Assembly: GCA_937891035.1 (NCBI GenBank)
Contig: CALAED010000641.1
Location: forward strand, 1-33,418
Source of the DNA: an uncultured Thermomonosporaceae bacterium
GTDB lineage: Bacteria; Actinomycetota; Actinomycetes; Streptosporangiales; Streptosporangiaceae
Direction of reading: 5' to 3'
Length of the DNA stretch: 33,418 nt
Below are positions 7,079 through 18,956 of this stretch, piece after piece. Each line of letters starts with the position of its first letter. The first letter of the stretch is position 1. Made by a program: the position numbers and the translations under genes. The notes under the pieces were generated by a model. The model saw nothing but the letters and a program-made list of their open reading frames with translations. It was not told the origin of the DNA and searched no databases.

Positions 7079-8077
7079 ATGATCGACATCTCGGTGCTGG
7101 AGACGGCGCCGGTGTGGACCACCACCTCCCCCACTCAGGCGCTGCGCGAGGCGGTCGACCTCGCCGTCGAGGTGGAGCGGCTGGGCTACCTGCGGTTCTG
7201 GGTGGCCGAGCACCACAACGCGCCGTTCATCGCCAGCTGCGCGCCGCCGGTACTGGTCGCCCACATCGCCGCCCGGACCTCGCGGCTGCGGGTCGGGTCG
7301 GGCGGGGTGATGCTGCCCAACCATCCACCGCTGGTGGTCGCCGAGCAGTTCGGCACCCTGGAGGCACTCAACCCGGGACGTATCGACTTGGGCGTTGGCC
7401 GCTCGCCCGGCACCGACTCGGCGACCGCCCGCGAGCTGCGCCGCGTCAGCGCCCCGCCCGGCGCGGAGTCCTTCCGCGAGCAGGTGCGCCGTCTGCTGGG
7501 ATACTTCGACGACCCGGCGGAGGGCGGGATCGCGGCGGTACCCGCCGCGGGGAACCGCCCCGGCTGCTGGCTGCTGGGGTCGAGCGTCGCAACCGCGGTC
7601 TTCGCCGGCGAGCTGGGGCTGCCGTTCGCGTTCGGGCATCACGTACGCCCCGAGAACGCGGTGTCCGCGCTGCGCGCCTACCGGGAGTCCTTCCGCCCGT
7701 CCCCGGCACGGCCGCACCCGCGTGCGATCGTGGCCGCGTCGGTACTGGTGGCCGACACCGACGCCGAGGCGGAGCGGCTGAGCAGGCCGATCGAGGTGAT
7801 CTTGCACAAGTCCCTGGCGGGGACCCGCGACGCGCCCAACCTCACACCCGACGCGGCCGCCCGCTACATCGTCCCGGAAAGGGAACGCGCGGCCGTGCGC
7901 GAACGGATGGCCGGCCACCTCATCGGCGGGCCCGGCACCGTCGGCCGCCGGGTGGGCGAGTTGCTCGCGGCAACCGGGGCCGATGAGCTGATGGCGATGA
8001 CGGTGGCGCACGGCCTCGAGCACCGCGTCCGCTCGTACGAGCTGCTGGCCAAGGCCGTCGCCGCGCTGCCGGGGTAA
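7079..8077 (+). CDS. LLM-class flavin-dependent oxidoreductase (MsnO8-type)
   Basis: This 332-aa luciferase-like monooxygenase starts at the ATG at 7079, with GAAAGGGA as a ribosome site just upstream. Family features include LGYLRFWVAEHHN (residues about 38-50), RVGSGGVMLPNHPPLVVAEQFGTLEALNPGRIDLGVGRSPG, and a C-terminal GPGTVGRRVGELLAATGADELM. Such enzymes use reduced FMN and oxygen to hydroxylate or oxidise small molecules. A flavin reductase gene lies convergently 39 nt downstream and could supply FMNH2. The gene is divergent from the lasso precursor across a shared 223-bp region. Whether it tailors the lasso peptide is unknown. Confidence 0.85.
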   Translation: MIDISVLETAPVWTTTSPTQALREAVDLAVEVERLGYLRFWVAEHHNAPFIASCAPPVLVAHIAARTSRLRVGSGGVMLPNHPPLVVAEQFGTLEALNPGRIDLGVGRSPGTDSATARELRRVSAPPGAESFREQVRRLLGYFDDPAEGGIAAVPAAGNRPGCWLLGSSVATAVFAGELGLPFAFGHHVRPENAVSALRAYRESFRPSPARPHPRAIVAASVLVADTDAEAERLSRPIEVILHKSLAGTRDAPNLTPDAAARYIVPERERAAVRERMAGHLIGGPGTVGRRVGELLAATGADELMAMTVAHGLEHRVRSYELLAKAVAALPG

Positions 8078-8116
8078 CGCCGGGGATGCCGGGAAGATCG
8101 CCCCGGGGGACGCCGG

Positions 8117-8635
8117 TCAGCACAGGTGCCCAAGCGGCGGCGCGGGACCCGGCGCCAGGCGGCCCCGGAAGCACAGCAGAGGGGCGCGGGATGAGTCGGC
8201 CAGCAGCTCGGAGACGCGGCCGACGGCGATGGTGTGATCACCGGCGGGGAAATGGTTCTCCAGCGTGCAGCCGATCCACGCGGTGGCGCCGGGCAACATG
8301 GGGGCGCCGCCCGGAGTGCGACCCAGATCGAGCCGGTCGAAGCGGCGCGCCCCGCGGGCGGCGAAGCGCCGGCCAAGCTCGGCCTGATCGGCGGCCAGGA
8401 CATTAACGCAAAACAGCCGGGACTGCCGGATCCACGGCCAGGTCGCCGAGGTGCCAGCCACGCAGAACAGCACCAGCGGCGGGTCGATCGACAGAGCGCT
8501 GAAGGCCTGGCAGGTGAATCCGGCCAGATGGCCGCCGCACGCGGTGGTGATCACGGTGACGCCGGTGCAGAAGTGCCCGAGCACGTGGCGGAACTCCTCA
8601 GGACCCGGGCGGCGGAACCCGTCAGCGGGCTCCAT
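8117..8635 (-). CDS. flavin reductase family protein
   Basis: The product is 172 aa. The flavin reductase-like FMN-binding split-barrel pattern is clear: FRHVLGHFCTGVTVITT (about 15-31), GFTCQAFSALSIDPPLVLFCV, LFCVNVLAADQAELGRRFA, then AWIGCTLENHFPAGDHTIAVGRV. Proteins of this group reduce FMN or FAD with NAD(P)H for a two-component monooxygenase. The start overlaps the SARP gene by 14 nt, so the two are one transcript. The likely partner is the convergent LLM oxidoreductase. Confidence 0.87.
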   Translation of the reverse strand: MEPADGFRRPGPEEFRHVLGHFCTGVTVITTACGGHLAGFTCQAFSALSIDPPLVLFCVAGTSATWPWIRQSRLFCVNVLAADQAELGRRFAARGARRFDRLDLGRTPGGAPMLPGATAWIGCTLENHFPAGDHTIAVGRVSELLADSSRAPLLCFRGRLAPGPAPPLGHLC

Positions 8636-9404
8636 TGGGCACCCCCGCCGGGTCGTTGCGCAAGATCGCCACGTGCAGACGGCGCAACTCCGGCCCCGGG
8701 TCGACGCCGATCTCCTCCCGCAGCCGGGTGCGCACCCGGCGGTAGGCGTCCAGCGCCTCGACCTGCCGCCCGCAGCGGCACAGCGCGCGCATGAGCTGCC
8801 CCCAGTACCGCTCCCGGTAGGGGTATTTCCTGGTGAGCGCGAGCAGTTCGCCCACCAGCCGGTCGTGCCGCCCCAGCGCGAACCCGACCTCGTGCCGCCA
8901 TTCGAGCGCGCGCAGGTACTCCTCGGTGATCCGAGGGATCACGTCCTGCTGCAGCGAGTCGGAATGAACGTCCGCCAGAACCGGGCCGCGCCACAGCGAC
9001 AGGACGGTCGCCAGCGCGGCCCACTGGCCGACAAGATCGCCGCGTTCGGCGGCGGCCTCGGCGGCGCGCAGCGAGTCGCGGAAGCGCAGCAGGTCGACGT
9101 TTTGCGGCGGCAACCGCAGAACGTACCCCGCCGACTCGGTCGTGAGCAGCCGCGCCGCCCCCTCGCCTTGGACGTCCAGCCAGCGGCGCACCCGGGTCAG
9201 GCAGATCTGCAGGGCGCCGCGGGGGCTGCCGGGCAGCCGATCGCCCCACATGCGCTCGAGCAACTCATCGACGCCGACGACTTCGCCGGTGTGCAGGACG
9301 AGCGTGGCCAGCAGCACGCGCTGTCGGCCACGCGGGATCGGGGTCGGCCGTTGGTCGACCAGCGCCTCGAATGGCCCCAGCACGCCAAATTCCATCCTAC
9401 GCAT
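8622..9404 (-). CDS. SARP-family transcriptional activator
   Basis: The product is 260 aa: an N-terminal winged-helix DNA-binding domain of the OmpR type (EFGVLGPFEALVD to about residue 95, with VDELLERMWGDRLPGSPRGALQICLTRVRRWL), followed by a bacterial transcriptional activation domain (about 105-250) ending in EEIGVDPGPELRRLHVAIL. This is the standard short SARP layout, as in pathway-specific activators of natural-product clusters. Starts at 9404 or at the next Met (9395) are both possible. The AT-rich stretch 9410-9460 upstream is a likely promoter area. It is the probable activator of the lasso operon, given the 11-bp-spaced repeats there. Confidence 0.88.
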   Translation of the reverse strand: MRRMEFGVLGPFEALVDQRPTPIPRGRQRVLLATLVLHTGEVVGVDELLERMWGDRLPGSPRGALQICLTRVRRWLDVQGEGAARLLTTESAGYVLRLPPQNVDLLRFRDSLRAAEAAAERGDLVGQWAALATVLSLWRGPVLADVHSDSLQQDVIPRITEEYLRALEWRHEVGFALGRHDRLVGELLALTRKYPYRERYWGQLMRALCRCGRQVEALDAYRRVRTRLREEIGVDPGPELRRLHVAILRNDPAGVPNGAR

Positions 9405-9542
9405 TGAAGATCCCTAATGCTGCACCGATACCATATTTATGACTGTTGGTAAAAATTGCTGTTACCCCCGCCTCCTTGGACCGCCGCGGGCGGCGCGTTG
9501 GCGACTTTGCCGCCCAGAAGTCACCTCTCGGTATCGCCTCGG

Positions 9543-12460
9543 TCACTCTGTGTGGTGAGCGACGCCGGCGTCGGCCGGCACCCCTTCCTCCCGGTCCCGC
9601 GGCCGGGCCCGCTCGGCCGCCGCCGTCCGCGCGAAGACCTCGTGCGCGATGCCGAGCGCGAGCGCGATGCCGTCCTCGGATTGCGCGCCGCGCCGCCAGG
9701 CCTCGGTGTACGCCTGGGGCACCAAGTGCTCGCACACCTGGCTCTTCGTGCGGGTGTGGAGGCGGTGAAAGGGTTTGAGTCCGGCGAGTGCGGCACCGGT
9801 CACCTGGCGCTGGCGGTGGGCGGTGCCCAACAGCCGTGCGGCATGGTGGGGGTGTCCGAGTGCGCTCGCGGTCCAGGCGAGGGTTTCCACCACCCACGCG
9901 GGGCCCCAGCGGTCGTCGATGGCCTGTTGTCGCACGAGCGCGTTACACAGCGGCATGAGCGCGTGACCGGGGTCCCCGTGCAGGAGTTCGGTGAGGCCGG
10001 CGCACCATTGGGCCCAGGTGCGCGCCCACTCGGCGCCGGCGGCGTCGGCCTCGGCGACATAGGTGTCGCAGGCCGACACGGCGGTGTGCCGGTCGCCAAG
10101 GAAGGCGGCGGCCATCGCCCAAAACATCGTGGCCATGTGCGCGTCTCCGCTGTGGCCGGTGGCCCGGAACTCTTCCCTGGCCCGCGCGAGCCGGTCGATG
10201 CATGCGGGGTCTCCGTGCACCAAAAACATGTAGATGCCCTCGACATAGGCCAGGGGCGGGGGCTGCGCGCCCGACGCATCGGCAAAAGGACGCAGGCGAC
10301 GAAGGTTTGCATGACCGTCACTTGGATGGCCGCCTCGCAGCCGCCGGCGCCGAGGCCCGCCGACAGGGTCTCAAGCCAGTGACGTGCCTCACCGAGCGTG
10401 CCGCTGAAGAACCAGGAGCGGGAGCGCGTGAGATCGACGGCGATGTTCGCGCCGGTCCGCGCCCGGCCCGGCTCGGTGAGACAAAAACCCAGGGCGGCGC
10501 GAAGGTTGGGGAGTTCCGTACGCAGCCGGTCTAGCCATTCGACCTCTTGCGGGCTGCACCAGTCGGCGGCGGCGCCGGCGGCCAGGGCATGGTAATGCTC
10601 ACTGTGGCGGATGCGGTATTCGATGACGTTCCCATCTGCCCGGAGACGGTCCAGTCCGTACTGGCGGATCGTCTCGAGTAGCCGGTAGCGAGCGGCGCCG
10701 CCGGTGTTTTCGACCACCACGAGCGACTTGTGGATGAGGCCGGTCATCAGGTCGAGCACGTCGGCGCCGTCGATGCCGTCCCCCGCGCACACGGCCTCGG
10801 CCGCCGCGAGGTCGAAGCCGCCGGCGAAGACCGACAGCCGTGTCCACAACAGGCGTTCCCCGGGCGTGCACAGGCTGTAGCTCAGGTCCATGACCCCGCG
10901 CAAGGTCCGCCGGCGGCGGCTCCTGTCCGGGGTCCGGGGGGCGGACAGCAACCGGAAGCGGTCCTCCAGGCGTTCCAGGATCTCCTCGACCGTGAGAGAG
11001 GTCAGGCGGACGGCCGCCAACTCGATCGCCAGCGGGATGCCGTCCAGGCGGCGGCAAAGATCGGCGGCCGAAGCGCTGTCTCGTTCCCCCGCCCGTAGCG
11101 GAACCGCGCACGCCGCCGCCCGGTCGATCAGGAGGCGCACAGCCTCGCACTCCCCTCCCTCGGCGTCGCTTTGGAGGGTCAGCCCGGAAACGAGAAAGAC
11201 ATGCTCGCCGGAGACACCGAGCCGCTCCCGGCTGGTGGCGAGCACCTGAAGTCGCGGTGCCGCGCACAGCAGCCGAAGCACCAGCGCGGCCACGGCGTCC
11301 ACCAGATGTTCGCAGTTGTCGAGCACGAGCAGGAGCCGCCGATCGCGTACGTGATCGACGATGGCGTCAACCGCGGAACGCACGGATTGGTCGCGCAGCC
11401 CAAGCGATTCGGCGATGGCCCGTTCCAACAGCGTCGGATCGGTCAACGCGGCGAGGTCCGCAAGCCACACCCCCTCGGGGAAGGATGGCGCCATCTGCCG
11501 CGCGATGCGCAAGGCAAGCCGCGTCTTACCGACGCCCCCAACTCCGGTCAAGGTGACCAGGCGCGACTCGTGCAGGAGGTGTCGCGTCTCGGCCAGTTCC
11601 TTTTCTCTGCCGATGAACGACGTCGTTTCAGCGGGAAGGGTCCCGCCGTCGTACGGCGTCCAGGGCGCGGCGGGCACCGCGGCGATCTCGGGTGCCGACG
11701 CGAGCATTCGTTGGTGCAGCGTTCGGAGCTCCTCACCCGGATCGACTCCCAGCTCGTCGGCGAGCAGCCGGGTGACCTGCCGATAGCACTCCAGCGCCTC
11801 TCCCTGCCTGCCGCACTGATACAGGGCCAGCATCCGCTGCGACCAGAAGCGCTCACGCCATGGGTGGCGCTCGGTCAGCCGGCGCAGCTCCGGAAGCACA
11901 TCGGCGGGACGCCCGCACCGGATGACAGCGTCGATCCACAGTTCCTGCGCGGCCAACCGCTGTTCGCACAGGGCCGATACGACATCCTGGAACCGCTCGG
12001 CGGGCAGGTCGGCCAAGGGCTCGCCCCGCCACAGTCCAAGCGCCTCACCCAGCAACGCCGCCGCACGCACGGGCTCCCCCATCGCCGCCGCGGCGGTCCC
12101 CCGCCGGACGAGGGAGGCGAACCGCCGTGCGTCCAACCCATCGGGCGCCACATCGATCAGGTAACCGTTGCGATCGGTCACCACGACGTCCTGCCCCAGG
12201 GTCCGGCGGACTCGTAAAACGTAGTTCTGGATGGCGTTCCGCGCTCCGTACGGCGGCCGCTCCCCCCACAACCTGCCCACCAAGGCATCCACCGAGACGA
12301 CCTGGCCGGCGTCGATGAGCAACGCCGCGAGCAGGCTGCGTTGCTGGCCGGCTCCGATGGGCACCCGCGCGCCATCGCGCCTGACGTAGAGGGGACCCAG
12401 GATTCCGAACTCGTAGCACACATTCATAAAGTCACAATATAACGTTAGGTAATTGGTCAA
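9543..12460 (-). pseudogene. large AfsR-like SARP/NB-ARC/TPR regulator with a frameshift
   Basis: From 12460 (TTG; the ATG at 12427 is an alternative start) the frame encodes a SARP DNA-binding plus activation domain (about 12-255) and an NB-ARC ATPase beginning at FIGREKEL, with P-loop GVGGVGKT (306-313) and LLLVLDNCEHL. A TPR-like region then follows. Near 10281-10290 the frame becomes non-homologous (RRARSPRPWPM), while the expected continuation (DASGAQPPPLAYVEGIYMFLVHGDPA) lies in another frame to 9543. One added base joins them into about 970 aa, the usual AfsR-like length. Either a strain lesion or a missing base in the AAAA/GGC area of the assembly explains this. Probable role: ATP-dependent activator near the lasso cluster. 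Confidence 0.8.
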
Positions 12461-12566
12461 CTACATTACGTATCACCGAGTGCCCGTCAGGTCGGACCGA
12501 GCCGCCCGGCATGGCCGCTACCTGCACGGGTAGAGGCGCAACGAGGACCAAGAAGGGAGAGAGAAG

Positions 12567-12803
12567 ATGGACCCCACCCGCCAGGAGACCGGCGAGATCT
12601 CAGGTACGAAAGACAAGGACTACAACCTGATCTGGTTCGTCGAACAGTGCCTCAGCAACGTTGTACGCCTGGAGGTCTACGTCGCCGACGCCGAACGCGC
12701 CGGTGACTCCGAATTGGCCGATTTCTTCCGCCGCGCCCAGGCAGAAAGCCGCAAGGGAGCCGAGCAGGGCAAGGAGCACCTGCGTAAGCGGCTCAGCGGG
12801 TGA
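12567..12803 (+). CDS. conserved small hypothetical protein (78 aa)
   Basis: A short acidic/helical protein starts at ATG 12567 after a good ribosome site (AAGGGAGAG). It has a tryptophan/cysteine-containing helix (YNLIWFVEQCLSNVVRLEVYVADAERAGD) followed by a charged helix (ELADFFRRAQAESRKGAEQGKEHLRKRL). I recall similar small proteins in actinomycete genomes, without known function. It stands alone, convergent with the molybdoenzyme gene, and divergent from the AfsR-like gene across an AT-rich spacer (12428-12566) that probably holds both promoters. Confidence 0.65.
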   Translation: MDPTRQETGEISGTKDKDYNLIWFVEQCLSNVVRLEVYVADAERAGDSELADFFRRAQAESRKGAEQGKEHLRKRLSG

Positions 12804-12827
12804 CCTTCGTTACTTATACCTGCCGAG

Positions 12828-12843
12828 CCGGCCGGCCGGCCGG
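12828..12843. repeat. CCGG x4 perfect palindrome in convergent spacer
   Basis: Four tandem CCGG units form a 16-bp palindrome between the 78-aa gene (+) and the molybdoenzyme gene (-). More GGCCGG-rich inverted words follow at about 12915-12956. The region could fold into GC hairpins that act as bidirectional terminators, but no T-tract is seen. Confidence 0.35.
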
Positions 12844-12958
12844 TAGACGGATACCGTCCGGGCTCCTGCGGGCGGACGGCCTTCAGCCGAGATGGTGACC
12901 CGTCGCGGCCGGCCTGGCCGGACCCGCCCAGGGTCCACGGCCCGGGTGGCCGGCCTTC

Positions 12959-15832
<2,874 letters not shown>

Positions 15833-15876
15833 CGCCCTTCTGATGATTCAGACATCGATCCGGACATCGCCCCTGG

Positions 15877-17406
15877 TCAGGACAACGGGATGTCCTGTGC
15901 GGCACGGACAAAGACGCTCTCGTAGGCCGCCAAGGCCGCTTGGACGACAAGACCGGCGATCAGCGCGGCACCGGGTAGCCCGGCCCAGCCGAAACAGGCC
16001 AGCACCGCACCCAGCGCGGCGAGTCCGACGCCACCGCCCCAGAACGTGCGCGCGTAGCGACCCCGGACCGCCATGCGGGCGGCGGCCGCAGCGCCCGCGG
16101 TGGCATGACGGCCGAGGTACTCGACGAGCACGATGCCGATGTGGGCCGCCGTGCCCACGGTGAGCGCGGCGCCCACAAGCGTCCGTCCCGCGCCGTCGAG
16201 CCGGACGGCCGCCGCGGCGATCGCGAGCGCGCCGGCGCCGACCATCACGGCCTGCGCCTGCAGGTGCCAAAACAACAGCCGCGATTGCCAAAGATCGCGC
16301 CCTTCCGCTTGGCCGAACAGGAACGCGGTATAGCCGGTGACCATGACCGCGGTCGGCAGCGCGAGCACGGCCAGCCCGGTCAGCCCGGCGCCGCCGACGA
16401 CGCCGAGGGTGGTCAGGACGCCGAGTACGAGCCAGGCGGAGAACACCGCCGCTCCGCCGGCGAGCACGACCGAACCCCAAAACAACCAGGATCTCGGGTT
16501 GGGCCTGCGGAAGATGTAGAGGAACCGCTCCGGCCGCTTCAGGTCCGCGACGAGGAGCAGGCCGGTGACCGCGATCCCGGCCACCCCGATCGCCGGGGCG
16601 ACCACATCGCCGAGCAGACCGAGATCGACGCCGATCAGCCGGGCCAGCGCGGCGATCAGCATGGCCCCGGCGGCGACGGCCTTCGTCCATAGGTAGGCGG
16701 TGACGCGTGCGCCCCACGGTCGCGGGTGCGCGGTGTTCAACGTGGTCCTGGCCTTGGTCACCGGATCGGTCGGCAGGTCGGCCGCGACCTCGGCGCGGTG
16801 GGGGTCCGGGGTCGAGTAGAGGTACCCCTCGCCCGCGGGGGCGGCGAGCGGATCGAGGACCGCCGGCTCGGCGCCGAGGTAGAACACGTTCGGGCCGGTG
16901 CCCTGCTCTGGTGCCCGGACGCTGACCGGGCCGGACCGCAACAGTTGTGAAATGCCCGACTCGGCGTCGTCAAGATCACCCACCCAGATGGATTGCGTCG
17001 GGCAGACCACGACGCAGGCGGGCTCGAGACCGGAGTCCACCCGGTGGGCGCAGAAGTTGCATTTGGCGGCGGTGTGCGTGTCTTCGTCGATGTAGATCGC
17101 GTCGTACGGGCACGCCTGCAGGCAGCCCTTGCAACCGATGCAGAGGTCGCGGTCGAAGTCGACGATGCCGTCCGCGCGGGTGAACAGCGCATTGGTGGGA
17201 CAGATCTCGACGCAGGGCGCGTCGGTGCAGTGATTGCAGCGCAGCACGCCGAAGTCGCGGGTGGACGACGGGAATTCCCCGGAGTCGACGTACTTGACCC
17301 ACGTGCGGAATTGACCGACCGGGATCTCGTGTTCCGTTTTGCAGGCGACCGTACAGGCGTGGCAGCCGATGCAGGTGCGCTGGTCGATCGCGAAGCCGTA
17401 TCGCAT
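15877..17406 (-). CDS. fused four-cluster ferredoxin / NrfD-type membrane subunit (SoeB-SoeC-like)
   Basis: The product is about 509 aa from the ATG at 17406 (MRYGFAIDQRTCIGC, the usual family start; an ATG at 17421 adds five residues). Residues 1-195 hold four [4Fe-4S] binding blocks of the PsrB/DmsB kind: CIGCHACTVAC, CNHCTDAPCVEIC, CIGCKGCLQAC and CNFC with a later CVVVC. After a linker, residues about 235-505 form eight hydrophobic helices of the NrfD/PsrC family. The protein would take electrons from the molybdenum subunit and pass them to quinone. In characterised SoeABC these are two separate proteins; here they are one. It sits between the LysR gene (39 nt upstream) and the catalytic subunit (44 nt downstream). 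Confidence 0.85.
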   Translation of the reverse strand: MRYGFAIDQRTCIGCHACTVACKTEHEIPVGQFRTWVKYVDSGEFPSSTRDFGVLRCNHCTDAPCVEICPTNALFTRADGIVDFDRDLCIGCKGCLQACPYDAIYIDEDTHTAAKCNFCAHRVDSGLEPACVVVCPTQSIWVGDLDDAESGISQLLRSGPVSVRAPEQGTGPNVFYLGAEPAVLDPLAAPAGEGYLYSTPDPHRAEVAADLPTDPVTKARTTLNTAHPRPWGARVTAYLWTKAVAAGAMLIAALARLIGVDLGLLGDVVAPAIGVAGIAVTGLLLVADLKRPERFLYIFRRPNPRSWLFWGSVVLAGGAAVFSAWLVLGVLTTLGVVGGAGLTGLAVLALPTAVMVTGYTAFLFGQAEGRDLWQSRLLFWHLQAQAVMVGAGALAIAAAAVRLDGAGRTLVGAALTVGTAAHIGIVLVEYLGRHATAGAAAAARMAVRGRYARTFWGGGVGLAALGAVLACFGWAGLPGAALIAGLVVQAALAAYESVFVRAAQDIPLS

Positions 17407-17445
17407 CTGGCGACGGTACATCGCGCCCGCGGAAACGAGAGCCCC

Positions 17446-18369
17446 TCACCGGTTTTGCACCCCCAAAGCCGGGTTTTGGGGCCTGTTCGGCCGGCAGGCG
17501 ACCGCAACCACATCCCGCAGGACGCCGTTGAGCCGCCGGCCAGCCGGCCACACCGCCCGCAGCAGGCGGCCGAGCTCGACATCGGCCACCTCGACGGCGA
17601 CCAGCCTGCCGTCGGCCACCTCGTGCGCGACGGCGAGCGAGCTGACCACGGCCGGGCCGACGCCGGCCTCGACCGACGACTTGATGGCCGTCGTCGACGA
17701 CAGCTCCGCCAGCGGAACCGCCAGCGGGCCGTACGGCGCCAGCACCGCTTCGAGGGTCTCCCGCGTCCCGGATCCGCGTTCGCGGGTCACCAGCGGGGCC
17801 GCGGCCAGTTCCGCGGCGCGCACCGGCCGGCGGCGCCGGGCCCAGGGGTGGCCCGGCGCGACGACGAGCCGGAGCCGGTCGCGCGCGACGACCTTCGACT
17901 GCAGCCCCTCGGGATGTCCCGGTCCTTCGACGAACCCGATGTCGGCGCCGTCCGCGACCACGAACCGCACCACGTCGCCCGAGTTGGCGACGCGCAGGGC
18001 CACGGACATGCGCGCCAGCCGGCCGCGCAACTCCACCAGCCAGCCGGGCATCAGGTACTCGGCGATGGTCATGCTGGCGGCCACCCGCAGCCGGTCCTCG
18101 TGCTGAGCCCGCAGCGCGGCCACGCCGGCCTCGAGGCGTCCGGCGGCGTGTACCACCTCCCTGGCCCAGTCGGCGACCATCGCCCCTTCCGGCGTCAGCC
18201 GCGAGCCGGACGCGGACCGCTCGATGAGCGCGAGGCCGAGCAGCCGTTCGAGGTTCCGGATCCGCGAACCCGCCGCGGGCTGGGTGATGCCGTGCCGGCG
18301 CGCCGCGCGGCCGAGGCTGCCGTGCCGGGCCACGGAAAGGAGCAATTCCAGCGCCCGGATGTCCGGCAT
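17446..18369 (-). CDS. LysR-family transcriptional regulator
   Basis: The product is 307 aa from ATG 18369. The N-terminal helix-turn-helix is typical (ALELLLSVARHGSLGRAARRHGITQPAAGSRIRNLERLLGLALIERS, residues 5-51). The effector-binding domain follows from about 85 (DRLRVAASMTIAEYLMPGWL). A GTG at 18489 would add 40 residues containing a Gly/Arg repeat encoded by a 12-bp tandem repeat; the family normally starts close to the helix-turn-helix, so I prefer 18369. First gene of a probable operon with the FeS/NrfD and molybdopterin subunits. Likely a sulfite or sulfonate-responsive regulator, from context only. Confidence 0.85.
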   Translation of the reverse strand: MPDIRALELLLSVARHGSLGRAARRHGITQPAAGSRIRNLERLLGLALIERSASGSRLTPEGAMVADWAREVVHAAGRLEAGVAALRAQHEDRLRVAASMTIAEYLMPGWLVELRGRLARMSVALRVANSGDVVRFVVADGADIGFVEGPGHPEGLQSKVVARDRLRLVVAPGHPWARRRRPVRAAELAAAPLVTRERGSGTRETLEAVLAPYGPLAVPLAELSSTTAIKSSVEAGVGPAVVSSLAVAHEVADGRLVAVEVADVELGRLLRAVWPAGRRLNGVLRDVVAVACRPNRPQNPALGVQNR

Positions 18370-18400
18370 CCGGGCCGACAGCCGATCCGGCTCCGCGCCG

Positions 18401-18448
18401 CCACCGCCTCGGCCACCGCCTCGGCCACCGCCTCGGCCACCGCCTCGG
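18401..18448. repeat. 12-bp tandem repeat, 4 perfect copies
   Basis: CCACCGCCTCGG is repeated four times without change. It lies just upstream of the preferred LysR start. If the longer GTG start (18489) is used, it encodes GGGR-type repeats at the N-terminus. Copy number could vary by slippage. Confidence 0.9.
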
Positions 18449-18508
18449 CGCGGCGACGTCCACGGGCTACCCGTCTCGTCCAAGACCACGGCCGCTCCCG
18501 CGTGCGTG

Positions 18509-18528
18509 CTGGTCAGTGGTCAGACCAG
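18509..18528 (-). promoter_or_regulatory. possible GntR/FadR-type operator before the LysR-sulfite dehydrogenase operon
   Basis: CTGGTCAGTGGTCAGACCAG contains the perfect palindrome TGGTCAGACCA (18517-18527), the form TGGTnnnnACCA bound by many FadR-subfamily GntR regulators. Read on the minus strand it holds TCTGACCAC, the same nine bases as in the site before the gntR gene. The left half differs from the other three sites, so this is the weakest of the four. It could also be a LysR site. Confidence 0.4.
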
Positions 18529-18572
18529 GGTAGCGCCTCGCCGCACGTGCGTCCGGGCCTGCGGCGTGGGTC

Positions 18573-18602
18573 TTGTCATGCGACGTCGCCAGCGGCTACC
18601 GT
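18573..18602 (+). promoter_or_regulatory. candidate sigma-70-type promoter of the suyAB operon
   Basis: TTGTCA (18573-18578) and TACCGT (18597-18602, TANNNT pattern) are separated by 18 bp. The predicted transcription start at about 18609 falls directly before the operator-like palindrome at 18612-18631, a normal place for a repressor. Confidence 0.45.
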
Positions 18603-18611
18603 TTTGGGCGA

Positions 18612-18631
18612 GTGGTAAGACCTCTAACCAC
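18612..18631 (+). promoter_or_regulatory. operator-like palindrome before suyA (GntR regulon site)
   Basis: GTGGTAAGACCTCTAACCAC is an inverted repeat with GTGGT and ACCAC arms. Its last 12 bases (ACCTCTAACCAC) are identical to the site before the aldolase operon read in the direction of transcription (32072-32061), and 10 of 12 match the site before gntR. It ends 19 nt before the suyA ATG. Confidence 0.6.
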
Positions 18632-18650
18632 GCTCACCACGGAGTTTCGC

Positions 18651-18956
18651 ATGGTTGACACCGAACCGCCCGCATTCCTCGCCCACCACGAGGGAGACCT
18701 GGTCGCGGTCGCGGTGCGGGACCTGGAACCGGGCACGGTCGAGGGGGGCCACCTGCGCGGGCCCGCATCGGTGACCGTTGAGCTGCTCGATCCGGTTCCG
18801 CTTGGTCACAAGCTGGCGCTGAGCGACATCGCGGCCGGGCAGGACGTCATCGAGTACGGCCAGGTGGTCGCGATCGCGACCAAGGACATCAGGAAGGGCG
18901 AGTACGTCCACGTCCACAACGTGAGGAGCGCACGGTGGCGCAACAGCGTGGCCTGA
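18651..18956 (+). CDS. suyA: UxaA-family small subunit (SAF domain), probable sulfolactate sulfo-lyase SuyA
   Basis: The product is 101 aa from ATG 18651 (GGAG upstream). The whole protein is one SAF domain of the UxaA/GarD type (FLAHHEGDLVAVAVRDLEPG, VELLDPVPLGHKLALSDIAAGQDVIEYGQVVAIATKDIRKGEYVHVHNV). In altronate and galactarate dehydratases this domain is usually fused to the large domain; in (R)-sulfolactate sulfo-lyase it is a separate small protein, SuyA. The next gene overlaps by 22 nt and encodes the matching large subunit. The enzyme would split 3-sulfolactate into pyruvate and sulfite. Split altronate dehydratases also exist, so the substrate rests on the neighbours. Confidence 0.75.
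   Translation: MVDTEPPAFLAHHEGDLVAVAVRDLEPGTVEGGHLRGPASVTVELLDPVPLGHKLALSDIAAGQDVIEYGQVVAIATKDIRKGEYVHVHNVRSARWRNSVA

Noticed and set aside
7079-8635. LLM monooxygenase plus flavin reductase as a sulfo-ASMO type desulfonating pair for sulfoquinovose
   Set aside because: The LLM protein looks like the MsnO8 subgroup (WVAEHHN) and not SsuD-like, and it lies in the lasso/SARP region, away from the sulfonate regulon and its operators.
18401-18448. CRISPR-like array
   Set aside because: Units are 12 bp, directly adjacent and without spacers; it is a simple tandem repeat.
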